This document shows positions 9,205-18,042 of a stretch of DNA of 46,165 bases, piece after piece. The notes under the pieces are model-generated. The model saw only the letters and a list, made by a program, of their open reading frames with translations. It made no database searches and was not told the DNA's origin. Within the stretch, counting starts at the first letter, position 1; each line of letters begins with the position of its first letter. The translations under genes were made by a program, and so were the position numbers. The stretch lies in contig JAFSXX010000047.1 in assembly GCA_017443845.1 (NCBI GenBank), positions 1 through 46,165 of the forward strand, given 5' to 3'. The stretch is from Bacteroidales bacterium. Its GTDB lineage: Bacteria > Bacteroidota > Bacteroidia > Bacteroidales > UBA932.

Positions 9205-9257
9205 ACAAAAAGTATGCAAATAGGCACATCGGCTGCCGATGTGTCAGTTATATGCCT

Positions 9258-9400
9258 TCAGTCTGCACTCCTCCGGGGCACACCTGCGGCAAGGGAGGGT
9301 TCGATTCGCAGCAGACAAGTTATCCGCGCAGCGGATGACGCAGGATGGGAGACTCTACACCCTTCCGGCCACAGGTGTGCCCCGGAGGAGTGCAGACTGA
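9258..9400. repeat. 29-bp perfect inverted repeat around an 85-nt centre
   Basis: Arms 9258-9286 and 9372-9400 are perfectly complementary over 29 bp. Pairing continues imperfectly inward: a GGC match, a 3-nt bulge, then AAGGG against CCCTT. The centre holds a small 6-bp hairpin, ATCCGC-GCA-GCGGAT (9322-9336). The element starts 19 nt beyond the stop of the metal-exporter gene and lies before the secA promoter, so it could terminate or process the exporter mRNA. It lacks the GCGTTTGTTAGC loop of the other hairpins in this window. Its 143-bp length with long terminal repeats is MITE-like, but no target duplication is evident. Confidence 0.8.
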
Positions 9401-9419
9401 TGAATTATGACGTCAGATT

Positions 9420-10550
9420 TCAGAAGCCCAGCCAGTAGCAGGCGAATCCTACCACAAGAGCTACAGCCACATTGATGAGCTTTACCTTGAGGAAGCCGCG
9501 CTTGCTCTCGGCAAGGAGAGGCAGGCCGGCGTGGCCGTCCTGCGAGATGGAGCTGGCCAGCAGCACCGAGAAAGGCACTGCGCCGGTGGCGAAGAGAGTC
9601 ACGAACAGCAAGTGCGGGCCCGACTCTGGAATGATGCCGATCAACACGGCCAGGACTATCATAAGGGCCACATTGCTGTTTGTCCAGGAGGCGATGTCGA
9701 AAAAGTGCAGGCCGATGGTGATCAGAAGCAGTGTGCCGAAAGTCCAGCAGAAGACCTTCGGGAGGTGCCTGCGGACAACGTGGTCCCAGAGATGCTCCTT
9801 GATGAAATGCTCCTTGGCGGTCATTATGAACCACAGTACGAAGAGGCTCACCGCCGCAAAGATGAGGTTCAGCCAGTATTCATCGAAAAGATTGAGCCCT
9901 TCGGATGCGGCTTCGGCGACCTCTTCAGCCCCGTGCTCGTGCTCGTGCTCGAGCAGGCCGAACGCCAGTGCCACGATGAAGGCCGCGACGCCCAGCAGCA
10001 GCACGATTCTCTGCCACGAGGGGTGACGCATAATGCGGAGGCTCGCGTGGGGGCAGTCGGCATCGGGAGCGCAGTGGCCGGAGGCATCGTGGTGATGCTC
10101 GTCGCACTGGTGCATCTCGAAATCCTGGGGGCATGCCTCGGGGTCGGCCTTTTCCTTATTCTTGGTAAAGGCATTGATAACCAGGCCCACAACTATTGCC
10201 ACAGCACCGAGCAGAAGCATCAGGACCAATGTTTCGCGCGGAATGGTGGCCAGCATTACGAATGCCTCGTCGCCCGAAGATGCGATCATCGCAGCCACCA
10301 GGGCTCCGAGCCCCAGCAACCGGTGGGTATAAAGCGAAACGGCCGCGAAGCCACCCATACACCCGGGGATCAGGCCGAGCAGGGTTCCAAGCACCACCTG
10401 GCCGCTGCGCGAGCCGCGTAGGCGGTTGAACCAGCGTCCCTGCGACTGGATGTTGATATACTCGATCATCAGCATCATCACGATGACCATTCCGGTGATG
10501 AGGACCGAGTTGCGGAGGGAATCAAAGAAAATGTCGAGGAACTCTTCCAT
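9420..10550 (-). CDS. Putative 10-TM heavy-metal exporter (ArsP_2 / putative manganese transporter family)
   Basis: A 376-residue polytopic protein. Helical half-motifs such as LGLIPGCMGGFAAVSLY and IGIIPESGPHLLFVTLF are repeated in the N- and C-terminal halves, as in the putative 10-TM metal exporter family. The cytoplasmic or periplasmic linker at about residues 140-168 is rich in potential metal ligands: C140, H147, C149, H152-H154, H159, C160, C166 and H168. A second HEHEH cluster lies near residue 203. Transport of a divalent metal is inferred; the ion is unknown. It begins 4 nt after meaB and is last in the DUF1573-meaB-exporter operon. Confidence 0.75.
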   Translation of the reverse strand: MEEFLDIFFDSLRNSVLITGMVIVMMLMIEYINIQSQGRWFNRLRGSRSGQVVLGTLLGLIPGCMGGFAAVSLYTHRLLGLGALVAAMIASSGDEAFVMLATIPRETLVLMLLLGAVAIVVGLVINAFTKNKEKADPEACPQDFEMHQCDEHHHDASGHCAPDADCPHASLRIMRHPSWQRIVLLLGVAAFIVALAFGLLEHEHEHGAEEVAEAASEGLNLFDEYWLNLIFAAVSLFVLWFIMTAKEHFIKEHLWDHVVRRHLPKVFCWTFGTLLLITIGLHFFDIASWTNSNVALMIVLAVLIGIIPESGPHLLFVTLFATGAVPFSVLLASSISQDGHAGLPLLAESKRGFLKVKLINVAVALVVGFACYWLGF

Positions 10551-10554
10551 GGTT

Positions 10555-11682
10555 TCAGCTGTTTTCGCGGTACTTTTCTATGAGTTCGGATGCCGAGGTA
10601 AAGGACTCGAGACGGCCGTCAAGTACTGCATCCTCATATTCGGGGAGCAGTTTTTCGATGATGGGATTCTCGTAGAACATATTCTTGAGCGACTCGTTGA
10701 TGCTCTCGTACATCCAGTAGCGAGCCTGCTCGCGGCGGCGCTTCTCATAATACCCGTTGCCCTTCACCAGCGCGAAGTATTCCTCGATCTTCTGTTTGAT
10801 CTCGGGAAGGCCATCCTTGGTGACGGCCGACGAGGTGACGGCGGTGGGGATCCAGCCCGACTCCGTGGGCGGGAAGAGATGCAGCGCGTTCACATAAAGC
10901 ACGCGCGCCATCTGCGCCCTCTCGATATTGTTGCCGTCGGCCTTGGTCACATTGATAAGGTCCGACATCTCCATAATGCCGCGCTTGATGCCCTGCAGGT
11001 CGTCGCCCGCTCCGGAGATGAGCAGCAGGAGGAAGAAATCGGTCATCGAGTGGACCGCGGTCTCACTCTGCCCCACTCCCACCGTCTCCACGAAGATAGT
11101 GTCGAAGCCCGCGGCCTCGCAGAGCAGGATCGTCTCGCGCGTCTTGCGGGCCACGCCGCCCAGCGAACCGGCGCTCGGGCTGGGGCGGATGAAGGCGTTC
11201 GGGTCGTGGCAGAGGGTCTCCATACGGGTCTTGTCGCCCAGGATGCTGCCCTTGGTCTTCTCGGAACTCGGGTCGATGGCCAGCACCGCGAGTTTGTGCC
11301 CGCACGAGGTCATATACGACCCGAAGGCTTCGATGAAGGTGCTCTTTCCGGCTCCCGGCACACCCGTGATGCCGATTCGCATCGTCTTGTGGGCCGCCGA
11401 CTCCACCTGGCAGCGCTTGATGATCTCCTGCGCCACGAGGCGGTGCTCCGGGAGGTAGCTCTCCACGAGGGTGATGGCCTGGCTCAATATGGTCGTATTG
11501 CCGGCCAGGATGCCCTCCATATATTGATCGACGGTGAGGATCTCCGGCTTTTTCTTGTAGAATTTCTTTACATAGGGATTCATTATCGGAGGCTGTGCGA
11601 CCCCGGCGTTGACTATAAGGCTGCTGTCCTTATTGTCGTAATCCTTGAAAAAATCCCCCTGGTGTTCGACTTGGGAACTCAT
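10555..11682 (-). CDS. meaB: Methylmalonyl-CoA mutase chaperone GTPase MeaB
   Basis: A 375-residue G3E-type P-loop GTPase. Its Walker A is GVPGAGKST (107-115), with downstream IDPSSEKTKGSILGDKTRM, FVETVGVGQSE and the NVTKADG base-recognition motif. MeaB protects and helps load the B12-dependent methylmalonyl-CoA mutase, which works in propionate/succinate metabolism in Bacteroidales. The mutase genes are not in this window. The gene begins 1 nt after the DUF1573 gene ends, so the two are almost certainly co-transcribed. It carries an N-terminal extension of about 45 residues before the conserved core. Confidence 0.93.
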   Translation of the reverse strand: MSSQVEHQGDFFKDYDNKDSSLIVNAGVAQPPIMNPYVKKFYKKKPEILTVDQYMEGILAGNTTILSQAITLVESYLPEHRLVAQEIIKRCQVESAAHKTMRIGITGVPGAGKSTFIEAFGSYMTSCGHKLAVLAIDPSSEKTKGSILGDKTRMETLCHDPNAFIRPSPSAGSLGGVARKTRETILLCEAAGFDTIFVETVGVGQSETAVHSMTDFFLLLLISGAGDDLQGIKRGIMEMSDLINVTKADGNNIERAQMARVLYVNALHLFPPTESGWIPTAVTSSAVTKDGLPEIKQKIEEYFALVKGNGYYEKRRREQARYWMYESINESLKNMFYENPIIEKLLPEYEDAVLDGRLESFTSASELIEKYRENS

Positions 11683-11683
11683 A

Positions 11684-12811
11684 TCACTTTTTAATGGTAC
11701 CCGTCAGGAAAAGATTGAAGAGCGGCTTGGCCGGAGAGTTGGTAATCAGCGTAATGACCACCACATTCTGTCCCGAGAGGTTGGATGTATCGAATTTGAA
11801 TTTAAGTTTAGCTTCGGCTCCCGGCGCGATCGTCAGCGGGCTTTTGCCCGTAAACTGCATTCCGGCGCGGTCGGCCTCCACCTTGTGTATGACAAGCGGA
11901 GACTTGCCCGTATTCCTCACCACGTAAGCCGCATCGACCGTCTTGCCCTGGGCCACGGTCCCGAAATCGAAATAACTGGCGTCGGTGGCTATGGAGGCCG
12001 CATTCTCCTCCTGTTCCCTGGTGAGGTTGTTGAAATTGTCCTTGATGAATGTGGCGACGACGAACTTCACAGGGAAAACCTGTCCGTTGATGGAGAACTT
12101 GGAGACGAAATTCTGGCGCCCCCAGATCTGCGGATCCTGAGCCCCCGCATCGACCGTTATCCTCATCGTCGCTGAGCCCTGGGAGGGAATGGTTTCAGGT
12201 TCGATGGTTATCTTAAGGCCGCAGGAGGTCTCGACCGGCACCACGGTAATGGGCTGCGGGCCGAGATTGGCGACCGTTATCTTGTCGCTCTTGACGCTGC
12301 CCTGATCGACATATCCGAACTGCACCTCGCGGCTGCGGAAGCCCAGGCGGCCGATCCGCTCGGAGAAAATCTCGGTGGGCTTGCGCATCCTCTCGTGGGC
12401 ATATCCCCTGATGCGGAGGATCACCGGGCGGTTGACTCCGGAGACATATACCGTAAGGGTTTTGTCGAAGGGATAGGGTCCCTGGTCGTTGGTGAAGGTG
12501 ACATTCACATATCCGGTTCCGCCGGCCTTGACGGGGGCCTTTGTCCACTCCGGAGTGGTGCATCCGCACGAGGAGATGACATTGTGGATGACTATGGGCT
12601 GGTCGCTGATATTCGTGAAGTTGAACTTCCATTTGAGCGCCCCTTCGGAGAGCAGGACATCGCCGAAATCGTGGATCTTCTCATCGAAGGCGATGACTTT
12701 CTCCTCGGGAAGATATTCTCCTGAAGGATCCTGTGCAGCGGCCAGCCGGGGCATCACAAGCGCCAGGATTGCAGCGGCCACTGAAATGTATTTCTTGAGT
12801 GTCATAATCAT
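11684..12811 (-). CDS. Secreted DUF1573 domain protein
   Basis: About 375 residues. A signal peptide (TLKKYISVAAAILALVMPRL then AAAQ) precedes at least two beta-sandwich DUF1573 units. The first contains HDFGDV and ISSCGCTTPEW, with the conserved SCGCT cysteine motif. A later one contains FDFGTVAQGKTVDAAYVVRN. Such proteins are abundant in the Bacteroidota periplasm, but their function is not established. The start is placed at ATG 12811 (or 12805) rather than 13030, because this gives the signal peptide and follows the promoter box at 12828-12835; the upstream part would overlap the LysE gene. It is first in the operon with meaB and the metal exporter. Confidence 0.85.
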   Translation of the reverse strand: MIMTLKKYISVAAAILALVMPRLAAAQDPSGEYLPEEKVIAFDEKIHDFGDVLLSEGALKWKFNFTNISDQPIVIHNVISSCGCTTPEWTKAPVKAGGTGYVNVTFTNDQGPYPFDKTLTVYVSGVNRPVILRIRGYAHERMRKPTEIFSERIGRLGFRSREVQFGYVDQGSVKSDKITVANLGPQPITVVPVETSCGLKITIEPETIPSQGSATMRITVDAGAQDPQIWGRQNFVSKFSINGQVFPVKFVVATFIKDNFNNLTREQEENAASIATDASYFDFGTVAQGKTVDAAYVVRNTGKSPLVIHKVEADRAGMQFTGKSPLTIAPGAEAKLKFKFDTSNLSGQNVVVITLITNSPAKPLFNLFLTGTIKK

Positions 12812-12827
12812 ATTGACTATAATTTTA

Positions 12828-12835
12828 CAAAGATA
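12828..12835 (-). promoter_or_regulatory. -7 box of DUF1573-meaB-exporter operon
   Basis: The minus strand reads TATCTTTG, a full TAnnTTTG match, 16 nt before the ATG at 12811. It supports the shortened DUF1573 start and implies a very short leader. Confidence 0.6.
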
Positions 12836-12876
12836 TGAATAATCTTCGGAATTGAGTGTGGCGTACCACGATATGA

Positions 12877-13515
12877 TCAGAGGATCACAAGTTCGTAGAT
12901 GCCCTCGAATAGCGACACGAAGCCGCAGGCCGCGATAAGCGCCCCGGCGATGCGGTTCATAACCAGAAGCCCACGGAGACTGAACTTGCGGCGGAAGATA
13001 TTGGTGACACTGGTCAGCCCAAACCACCACAGAGCCTCGCCCAGGAAAACTCCCGAAAGCAGAACGAACATCGAGAGCGGCACGTCGAAGGCCGAAGAAT
13101 CGATTCCCGCGAAAGCGAAGACACTTAGCATCAGCACAAGCGCTCCCGGATTTGTAAGCGTGATGACGAACCCCTGCACTCCGTCGGTCAATTTGCCCGT
13201 CTGCTCGACCTTCTTTTCGCGAAGCAGCGAAAGGGGATTCTTGAAGAGCAGATTCATTCCCAGGAAGATGATGACGGCACCGCCGACAAGCAGCACCCAG
13301 GGCCTGTTGGTCTCCAGGAAATCAGTAACGAACGCCAGCGAGAAAAGCGTGATGGCCGCGAAAATCAAATCTGCCAGGGCAGCGCCCAGGCCAAGGGAAA
13401 AGCCGTTGAGCTGCCCCTTGCTCAGGGTCTTCTGTATGCACAGCATCCCAACCGGACCCAGGGGGACCGAAACGGCGATACCTACGATGAGGGCCTTTAT
13501 GAAGTTGACAAGCAT
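12877..13515 (-). CDS. LysE/RhtB family amino-acid exporter
   Basis: A 212-residue inner-membrane protein with about six hydrophobic helices. It has the family signature near the N terminus, VSVPLGPVGMLCIQKTLSKG, then GAALADLIFA and the central TLTNPGALVLML. LysE/RhtB proteins export amino acids or related small molecules by proton exchange; the substrate here is unknown. It has its own promoter box (13539-13546), and 65 nt separate its stop from the DUF1573 start, so it is probably a separate unit. Confidence 0.85.
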   Translation of the reverse strand: MLVNFIKALIVGIAVSVPLGPVGMLCIQKTLSKGQLNGFSLGLGAALADLIFAAITLFSLAFVTDFLETNRPWVLLVGGAVIIFLGMNLLFKNPLSLLREKKVEQTGKLTDGVQGFVITLTNPGALVLMLSVFAFAGIDSSAFDVPLSMFVLLSGVFLGEALWWFGLTSVTNIFRRKFSLRGLLVMNRIAGALIAACGFVSLFEGIYELVIL

Positions 13516-13538
13516 ACAGGAATAAGGAATAATAATTG

Positions 13539-13546
13539 CAAAGTTA
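13539..13546 (-). promoter_or_regulatory. -7 box of LysE gene
   Basis: TAACTTTG on the minus strand matches TAnnTTTG, 23 nt before the ATG at 13515. It lies back to back with the lnt promoter. Confidence 0.55.
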
Positions 13547-13569
13547 CCATATTCAACCGAAATTCTGAC

Positions 13570-13577
13570 TATTTTTG
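13570..13577 (+). promoter_or_regulatory. -7 box of lnt
   Basis: TATTTTTG matches TAnnTTTG, 16 nt ahead of the lnt ATG at 13594. The leader is therefore very short. Confidence 0.55.
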
Positions 13578-13593
13578 CATAAAACTGTCAGTT

Positions 13594-15228
13594 ATGAAAG
13601 ACAAGAGAGAACTTCGTCTGACCCTTTGGGGATTGGTGCTGCTCTTCATAGCGCTCACATCCCTGCCATTCCTTGTCCCCGGACTCGGATTCCTGGCCCT
13701 GGTGGGCTTCACCCCCCTGTTCTGCCTCGAAAAGATAATCTCCGACAAGAACGTCAAAGGCGGATGGTGGTTCTACTTCACCGCTTTCCTGGGATTCAAC
13801 ATCGCCGCCACCTGGTGGATATGGAACGTCTCCCCCGCCGGCAGCGTCGCCGCCATCATCCTCAACGCCCTGCAGATGGCCCTCATATTCCTCTGCTTCC
13901 GGGCATTCAAGCGCCGCTGCGCAAAGGGCGCGGGCTGGCTGCCGTATCTCTTCTTCACAGCCCTCTGGATCGCCTGGGAACACATATATGTCAACATCGA
14001 AATCTCCTGGCCCTGGCTCGTGCTGGGCAACTCCCTGGCAACCTCTCCCAAACTGGCCCAGTGGTACGAGATCACCGGAGTCGAGGGCGGAAGCCTCTGG
14101 ATACTGCTCTGCAGCTGGCTCACATTCGTACTTATAACCGGAATAACCTCCGGCAGGAAGGCCGCGGCCCGATGGACCGCAGCTGCCCTCGGCGCACTTG
14201 CCCTCATCCCCGCCTGCGCCTCACTGGTCCGCTACTACTCCTATCAGGAAAAGGGCGAGGCGGTGGAATGCGTCCTGGCCCAGCCCAACGTCGATCCTTT
14301 CATGAAATATGGCTACATCCCCCAGGACAAACTGGACGAGGCCCTTCTGAAGCTCTTCGACACGCAGATAACCCCGGAAACGCGCTACCTGATAACCCCG
14401 GAAACCTTCACATACGACCTGGACCTCAACATTCCCGACTCCAACCATTCGTTCGTCCGCTTCGAGAACTATATGAAGGAGCACCCCGGCGCCACTATGC
14501 TGCTGGGAGCCCTTACCCGCAGGATTTACGGCCCGTTACAGGAGAAGCCCTCTCCCACTGCCCGCAGGAGCGGCTCCATCTGGTACGATGTCTATAACTC
14601 GGCGATGACTATCGGCGGCGACGGGTTGATCGAATACTACCACAAATCGAAACTCGTCCCGGGTGTGGAGATCATCCCCTACCAGAATGCCCTCCCCTGG
14701 CTCGGCGACTTCCTTTCCAAATTCGGCGGCTCGACCAGCAGCTACGGCACGATGGAACGGATGAACGCCATAGGAGGCCTCGACGGCAACCGCGTAGCGC
14801 CCATGATCTGCTACGAATCGCTCTATGGCGACTGGTCCACCGCCGCGGTCCGCGACGGCGCCACCTTCCTGGCAGTGATCACCAACGACGGCTGGTGGGG
14901 CGATACCCCCGGTTATCACCAGCACTTCCGTTTCGCAGGCCTGAGGGCCATTGAAAACCGCCGCGACGTGGCGCACGTGGCCAACACCGGCATCTCCGGC
15001 TTCATCAACCAGAGGGGCGACGTACTCCAGAAAACTGGATGGTGGGTGGAGACTGCCATCCGCGGGGAGGTGCATACCAATGAGGTCCTCACATTCTTCT
15101 CCCGTCACGGGGACTATGTGGGACGCGCATCACAGTGGCTCGCGGCAGCCCTTATCCTTTTGCTTCTTCTGATTTCAGTTTGGGATAGGATATCCTCCCG
15201 TGGTATATCTGGCGCAGGGAAGCCTTGA
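13594..15228 (+). CDS. lnt: Apolipoprotein N-acyltransferase
   Basis: A 544-residue membrane enzyme that adds the third acyl chain to the N-terminal cysteine of lipoproteins. The N-terminal half (to about residue 215) has several membrane helices. A periplasmic nitrilase-fold domain follows, with the catalytic triad E270 (ITPETF), K351 (YHKSKLVP) and C406 (MICYES). The conserved stretches NDGWWGDTPGYHQH and RFAGLRAIENRR are present. A final hydrophobic helix (LAAALILLLLLISVW) anchors the C terminus. Its last 77 nt overlap the convergent HD-phosphodiesterase gene, so the C-terminal 25 residues are doubly coding. Confidence 0.95.
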   Translation: MKDKRELRLTLWGLVLLFIALTSLPFLVPGLGFLALVGFTPLFCLEKIISDKNVKGGWWFYFTAFLGFNIAATWWIWNVSPAGSVAAIILNALQMALIFLCFRAFKRRCAKGAGWLPYLFFTALWIAWEHIYVNIEISWPWLVLGNSLATSPKLAQWYEITGVEGGSLWILLCSWLTFVLITGITSGRKAAARWTAAALGALALIPACASLVRYYSYQEKGEAVECVLAQPNVDPFMKYGYIPQDKLDEALLKLFDTQITPETRYLITPETFTYDLDLNIPDSNHSFVRFENYMKEHPGATMLLGALTRRIYGPLQEKPSPTARRSGSIWYDVYNSAMTIGGDGLIEYYHKSKLVPGVEIIPYQNALPWLGDFLSKFGGSTSSYGTMERMNAIGGLDGNRVAPMICYESLYGDWSTAAVRDGATFLAVITNDGWWGDTPGYHQHFRFAGLRAIENRRDVAHVANTGISGFINQRGDVLQKTGWWVETAIRGEVHTNEVLTFFSRHGDYVGRASQWLAAALILLLLLISVWDRISSRGISGAGKP

Positions 15229-17182
15229 GCGACTCCTTGACCTGCCCTATCTCGGCAATCGAAATCTCAGCCTCGTTGAACTGACCCTCCGCTTGCTTGC
15301 CCGCCACGATGCGGTCCACCAGGTCGGAGATGGTCTGTTCGTTGTACTCCTTGAGGGAGCGTGAAGCGGCCTCGACCGAATCCGCCATCATCAGTATGGC
15401 CTGTTCGCGGGTGCGGGGCAGGATGCCGTTGTAGGTGAAGGGAGCCACATTTGCCGGGTCTCCCCCGTTGTTGCAATACTGGGTGTAGAAATATCCCGTC
15501 CGGGTGCGGCCGTGATGCGAGCGGATGAAGTCCGTGACCAGATCGGGAAGCCCCTGCTTGCGGGCCAGCGCCACACCGTCGTCAACGTGGGCTATTATAT
15601 AGCGCGCGCTGTCCTCCGGCGGGATGCCGTGGTGATATGAATTGTCGCCCGCGGTCTGATTCTCGGTGAAGCAGGAGGGATTCTCCATCTTTCCGATATC
15701 GTGATAGAGTCCACCCACCCTTGTGAGCATCGCGTCGGCCCCTATGCGGCGCGCAGCCTCCTCGGCCAGGTTGGCCACCTGGAGGGAGTGCTGGAAGGTG
15801 CCCGGCGCCTTGACGGAGAGTTCCCTGAGCAGAAGGTTGTCGCTGGTGTCGGTAAGGTCCCTGAGACGGTTATACGACACGAAGGAGAAGAGCCTCTCGA
15901 GCACGTGGAAGAAGGGATAGAGGAAAACCGTCAGGACGGCATTGACCAGCATCTTGGCTATATCGAGGCGGCGCATCACCATATAGTCGCCGTCGGACAT
16001 ATAATTGAAGGCCGAATAGACCGCCAGGAGCGAGAAAAAGACGAACGCGATATTGACGAACTGCAGCCAGCCGCGGCGGAAGCGCTGCGAAGTGAGCAGA
16101 AGGAGTCCGCCCGAAAGGGCATTCATAAAGAAGAGCTGCACGCCGTCCTCCGGGATTATCAGCAGAGGCAGCAGCGAGATGATATAGACAGTTGCGGAAA
16201 TCGGCTTGTCGAAGAAGGCGCTCATATAGAGGATGAGCACCGAGAAGGGGAAAATCATCAGCATCGGCTCGGCGTACTGGGTGATCAGGGCGCAGGCCAG
16301 GAATGCGGTGACATCGATAATTAGAACGAACAGCAGGCGCCTGAAATCGCCCAGGATAGGCCGTTCGACAAAGAATATGGTAAAGAAGAGCAGCGCCAGC
16401 AGCACGGCCACGAGCAACAGGTGGCTGGCCAGGATGGTCCAGATAGAGCCGGTATAGCCCAGACTCCGCTGATACTCCGCCTTGTAGGAGTCGAGCAGCT
16501 GCTCGATGTCGGCAGTCACCATCTCCCCCTTGGAGACAATGAGCTGCCCTTCGTAGATCATACCCTTGGTGGGCGATACGAAGTCCACCGACTCGCGGTG
16601 GAGCATCTCCGTGGTATTGTCGTCGTAGATAAGGTTCGGGGCCACGAGCGAGGCCAGGGTTCCGGCATCCACCAGGGAATCGACGGGCGATCCTGGGAAG
16701 CTGAACTCCAGTTCGGAGCGGATCCTGGTAAGGGCCGAGGCCACGGTGTAGATATCTGCGGCCGGAGCCTGCTCGAGCCTTTTATCCTTCTTGATCAGGA
16801 TTACCCCGTCGTCGTTGCCGGAGTCCATTTCGGCCACGATTCCGGTCTCGTAACAGGAGGCCAGAAGCGACGAGAGAGTATCGGCCACAGCGGGGCTGAG
16901 CGCTCCCGAAGCCGCAATCTGCCCGAGGGCCTCCATCCTGGAGTCATCGACCTTATCCTGGAATTCGTAGCAGGGCACGACCTCGGAGGCTTTCTCCTCT
17001 TTCTCGGAGAGGATCTCGGCGCTGGTCTTGAGTATCGGGAAATCCATGGGAGCCACGAGCGTCTCGTAGATCCACGGGCGGCCCTTCTGATATTTGTAAA
17101 TGAATTTTCCCCTCACCGGGAAGACGAGGATCATCACTACCGCGGCGATGAGGAATGCTATATATGGCCTGTATTTCTGCAT
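15152..17182 (-). CDS. 7TM-HD phosphodiesterase, PgpH-like (cyclic-di-AMP hydrolase type)
   Basis: A 676-residue protein. An N-terminal helix (YIAFLIAAVVMILVF) is followed by an extracytoplasmic region of about 230 residues, a cluster of seven membrane helices (about residues 255-440), and a cytosolic HD domain with YHDIGKM (about 490-497), SYHHG and RSHHGRTR metal ligands. This is the 7TM-7TMR_HD architecture of PgpH, which hydrolyses cyclic di-AMP in Firmicutes. The same activity is likely here but unproven. Its 3' end overlaps lnt by 77 nt on the opposite strand. It starts 6 nt after the outer-membrane barrel gene ends. Confidence 0.88.
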   Translation of the reverse strand: MQKYRPYIAFLIAAVVMILVFPVRGKFIYKYQKGRPWIYETLVAPMDFPILKTSAEILSEKEEKASEVVPCYEFQDKVDDSRMEALGQIAASGALSPAVADTLSSLLASCYETGIVAEMDSGNDDGVILIKKDKRLEQAPAADIYTVASALTRIRSELEFSFPGSPVDSLVDAGTLASLVAPNLIYDDNTTEMLHRESVDFVSPTKGMIYEGQLIVSKGEMVTADIEQLLDSYKAEYQRSLGYTGSIWTILASHLLLVAVLLALLFFTIFFVERPILGDFRRLLFVLIIDVTAFLACALITQYAEPMLMIFPFSVLILYMSAFFDKPISATVYIISLLPLLIIPEDGVQLFFMNALSGGLLLLTSQRFRRGWLQFVNIAFVFFSLLAVYSAFNYMSDGDYMVMRRLDIAKMLVNAVLTVFLYPFFHVLERLFSFVSYNRLRDLTDTSDNLLLRELSVKAPGTFQHSLQVANLAEEAARRIGADAMLTRVGGLYHDIGKMENPSCFTENQTAGDNSYHHGIPPEDSARYIIAHVDDGVALARKQGLPDLVTDFIRSHHGRTRTGYFYTQYCNNGGDPANVAPFTYNGILPRTREQAILMMADSVEAASRSLKEYNEQTISDLVDRIVAGKQAEGQFNEAEISIAEIGQVKESLKASLRQIYHGRISYPKLKSEEAKG

Positions 17183-17188
17183 TATTAT

Positions 17189-17896
17189 TTAAAGCATAAA
17201 CCTGATACCGGCGGTAAGCGCCATATGGTTGAGCGACTCATACTCGCCTTTCTCGAGTTCCTGGTCGAACGATTCGCTTCCCACTCCGATCCTGACTTTC
17301 CTGAGGGTTCCGGTCACTGCGGTGAACGATGCACCGACGGCGAACCTGGGGGTTATTGCGTAGTCATACCTGAGATCGGCGCCATAGCCGAGTGTCTTGC
17401 CGTTTACGCGGTAGTCGAGTCCCTGGAAGGTATGGTTCCTGTAGCTCAGATAGCCCAGGGAAATATCAATGAACATATTGTGCTTTCCGGCGACGTATCT
17501 GGAGGAGAGCTGGGGCGCCACATACATTATACCTATCTCTTCGGTGAGATTGGAGGCCGCTGTCGCATCCTGGGTCTTGACCTTGCCGGCATTGTCGAAA
17601 GAATGCAGATTATGATACGTAACTCCGAAGCCCAGGTTCGCAACGTACCAGGCGGCGTCGGCGCCTATCACGTATCCGGATTTGAGTTTTCTCATATGGT
17701 CGCGGAGGGCCGGGTCGATATCATCGCTGAGCCTTGCAGTCCGGTATCCCCAACCGCCCTGGACTGCAACGCGCAAGTGGGTGTTTTCGTAAGAACGTTC
17801 ACTTCGGGAAGCGTATGTCTGCGCCGATGTCCCGGGCGTCAGGACGAAAGAAAGAGAAAGCACCGCAAAGAGTGCAAGGAATCTGAAGCGTTTCAT
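17189..17896 (-). CDS. Outer-membrane beta-barrel protein
   Basis: A 235-residue protein. The signal peptide MKRFRFLALFAVLSLSFVL ends near TSAQ. Alternating hydrophobic/polar beta strands follow (for example LRVAVQGGWGYRTARL, IDISLGYLSYRNHTF, FAVGASFTAVTGTLRKVRIG), and the chain ends in a strand closing with phenylalanine and leucine (LTAGIRFML), as barrel proteins do. An eight-stranded OmpA-like or OmpW-like barrel fits the length. The function is unknown. It lies 6 nt upstream of the HD phosphodiesterase and is probably co-transcribed with it. Confidence 0.75.
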   Translation of the reverse strand: MKRFRFLALFAVLSLSFVLTPGTSAQTYASRSERSYENTHLRVAVQGGWGYRTARLSDDIDPALRDHMRKLKSGYVIGADAAWYVANLGFGVTYHNLHSFDNAGKVKTQDATAASNLTEEIGIMYVAPQLSSRYVAGKHNMFIDISLGYLSYRNHTFQGLDYRVNGKTLGYGADLRYDYAITPRFAVGASFTAVTGTLRKVRIGVGSESFDQELEKGEYESLNHMALTAGIRFML

Positions 17897-18042
17897 ATCG
17901 TTTTGGTTTTATGATTCTGCAATACCTTGCGAAAATAGCAAAAAAAATCGTATTATTGTGCAAGGATTGCCGTTTCGCCCGGCAAGCCGCCGGGGCGGTA
18001 CGGTATCCCGCTCCTGAACAAACCGACAAAGTACAAACGGAT

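Noticed and set aside
7445-9205. 586-residue open frame on the plus strand opposite secA
   Set aside because: It mirrors the codon structure of secA, has an L/V/D/H-rich composition without domains, and secA is unambiguous. Similar shadows opposite parC (35339-37126), era/rluB (37279-38904), batD/E (19172-21247) and recJ (41081-42400) were rejected for the same reason.
9145-9438. 97-residue ORF across the secA upstream region and inverted repeat
   Set aside because: It spans the secA promoter and both arms of the inverted repeat and has no coding character; it is a chance frame.
12812-13030. Longer start for the DUF1573 protein
   Set aside because: The extension overlaps the LysE gene, lacks a signal peptide and covers the promoter box at 12828-12835.
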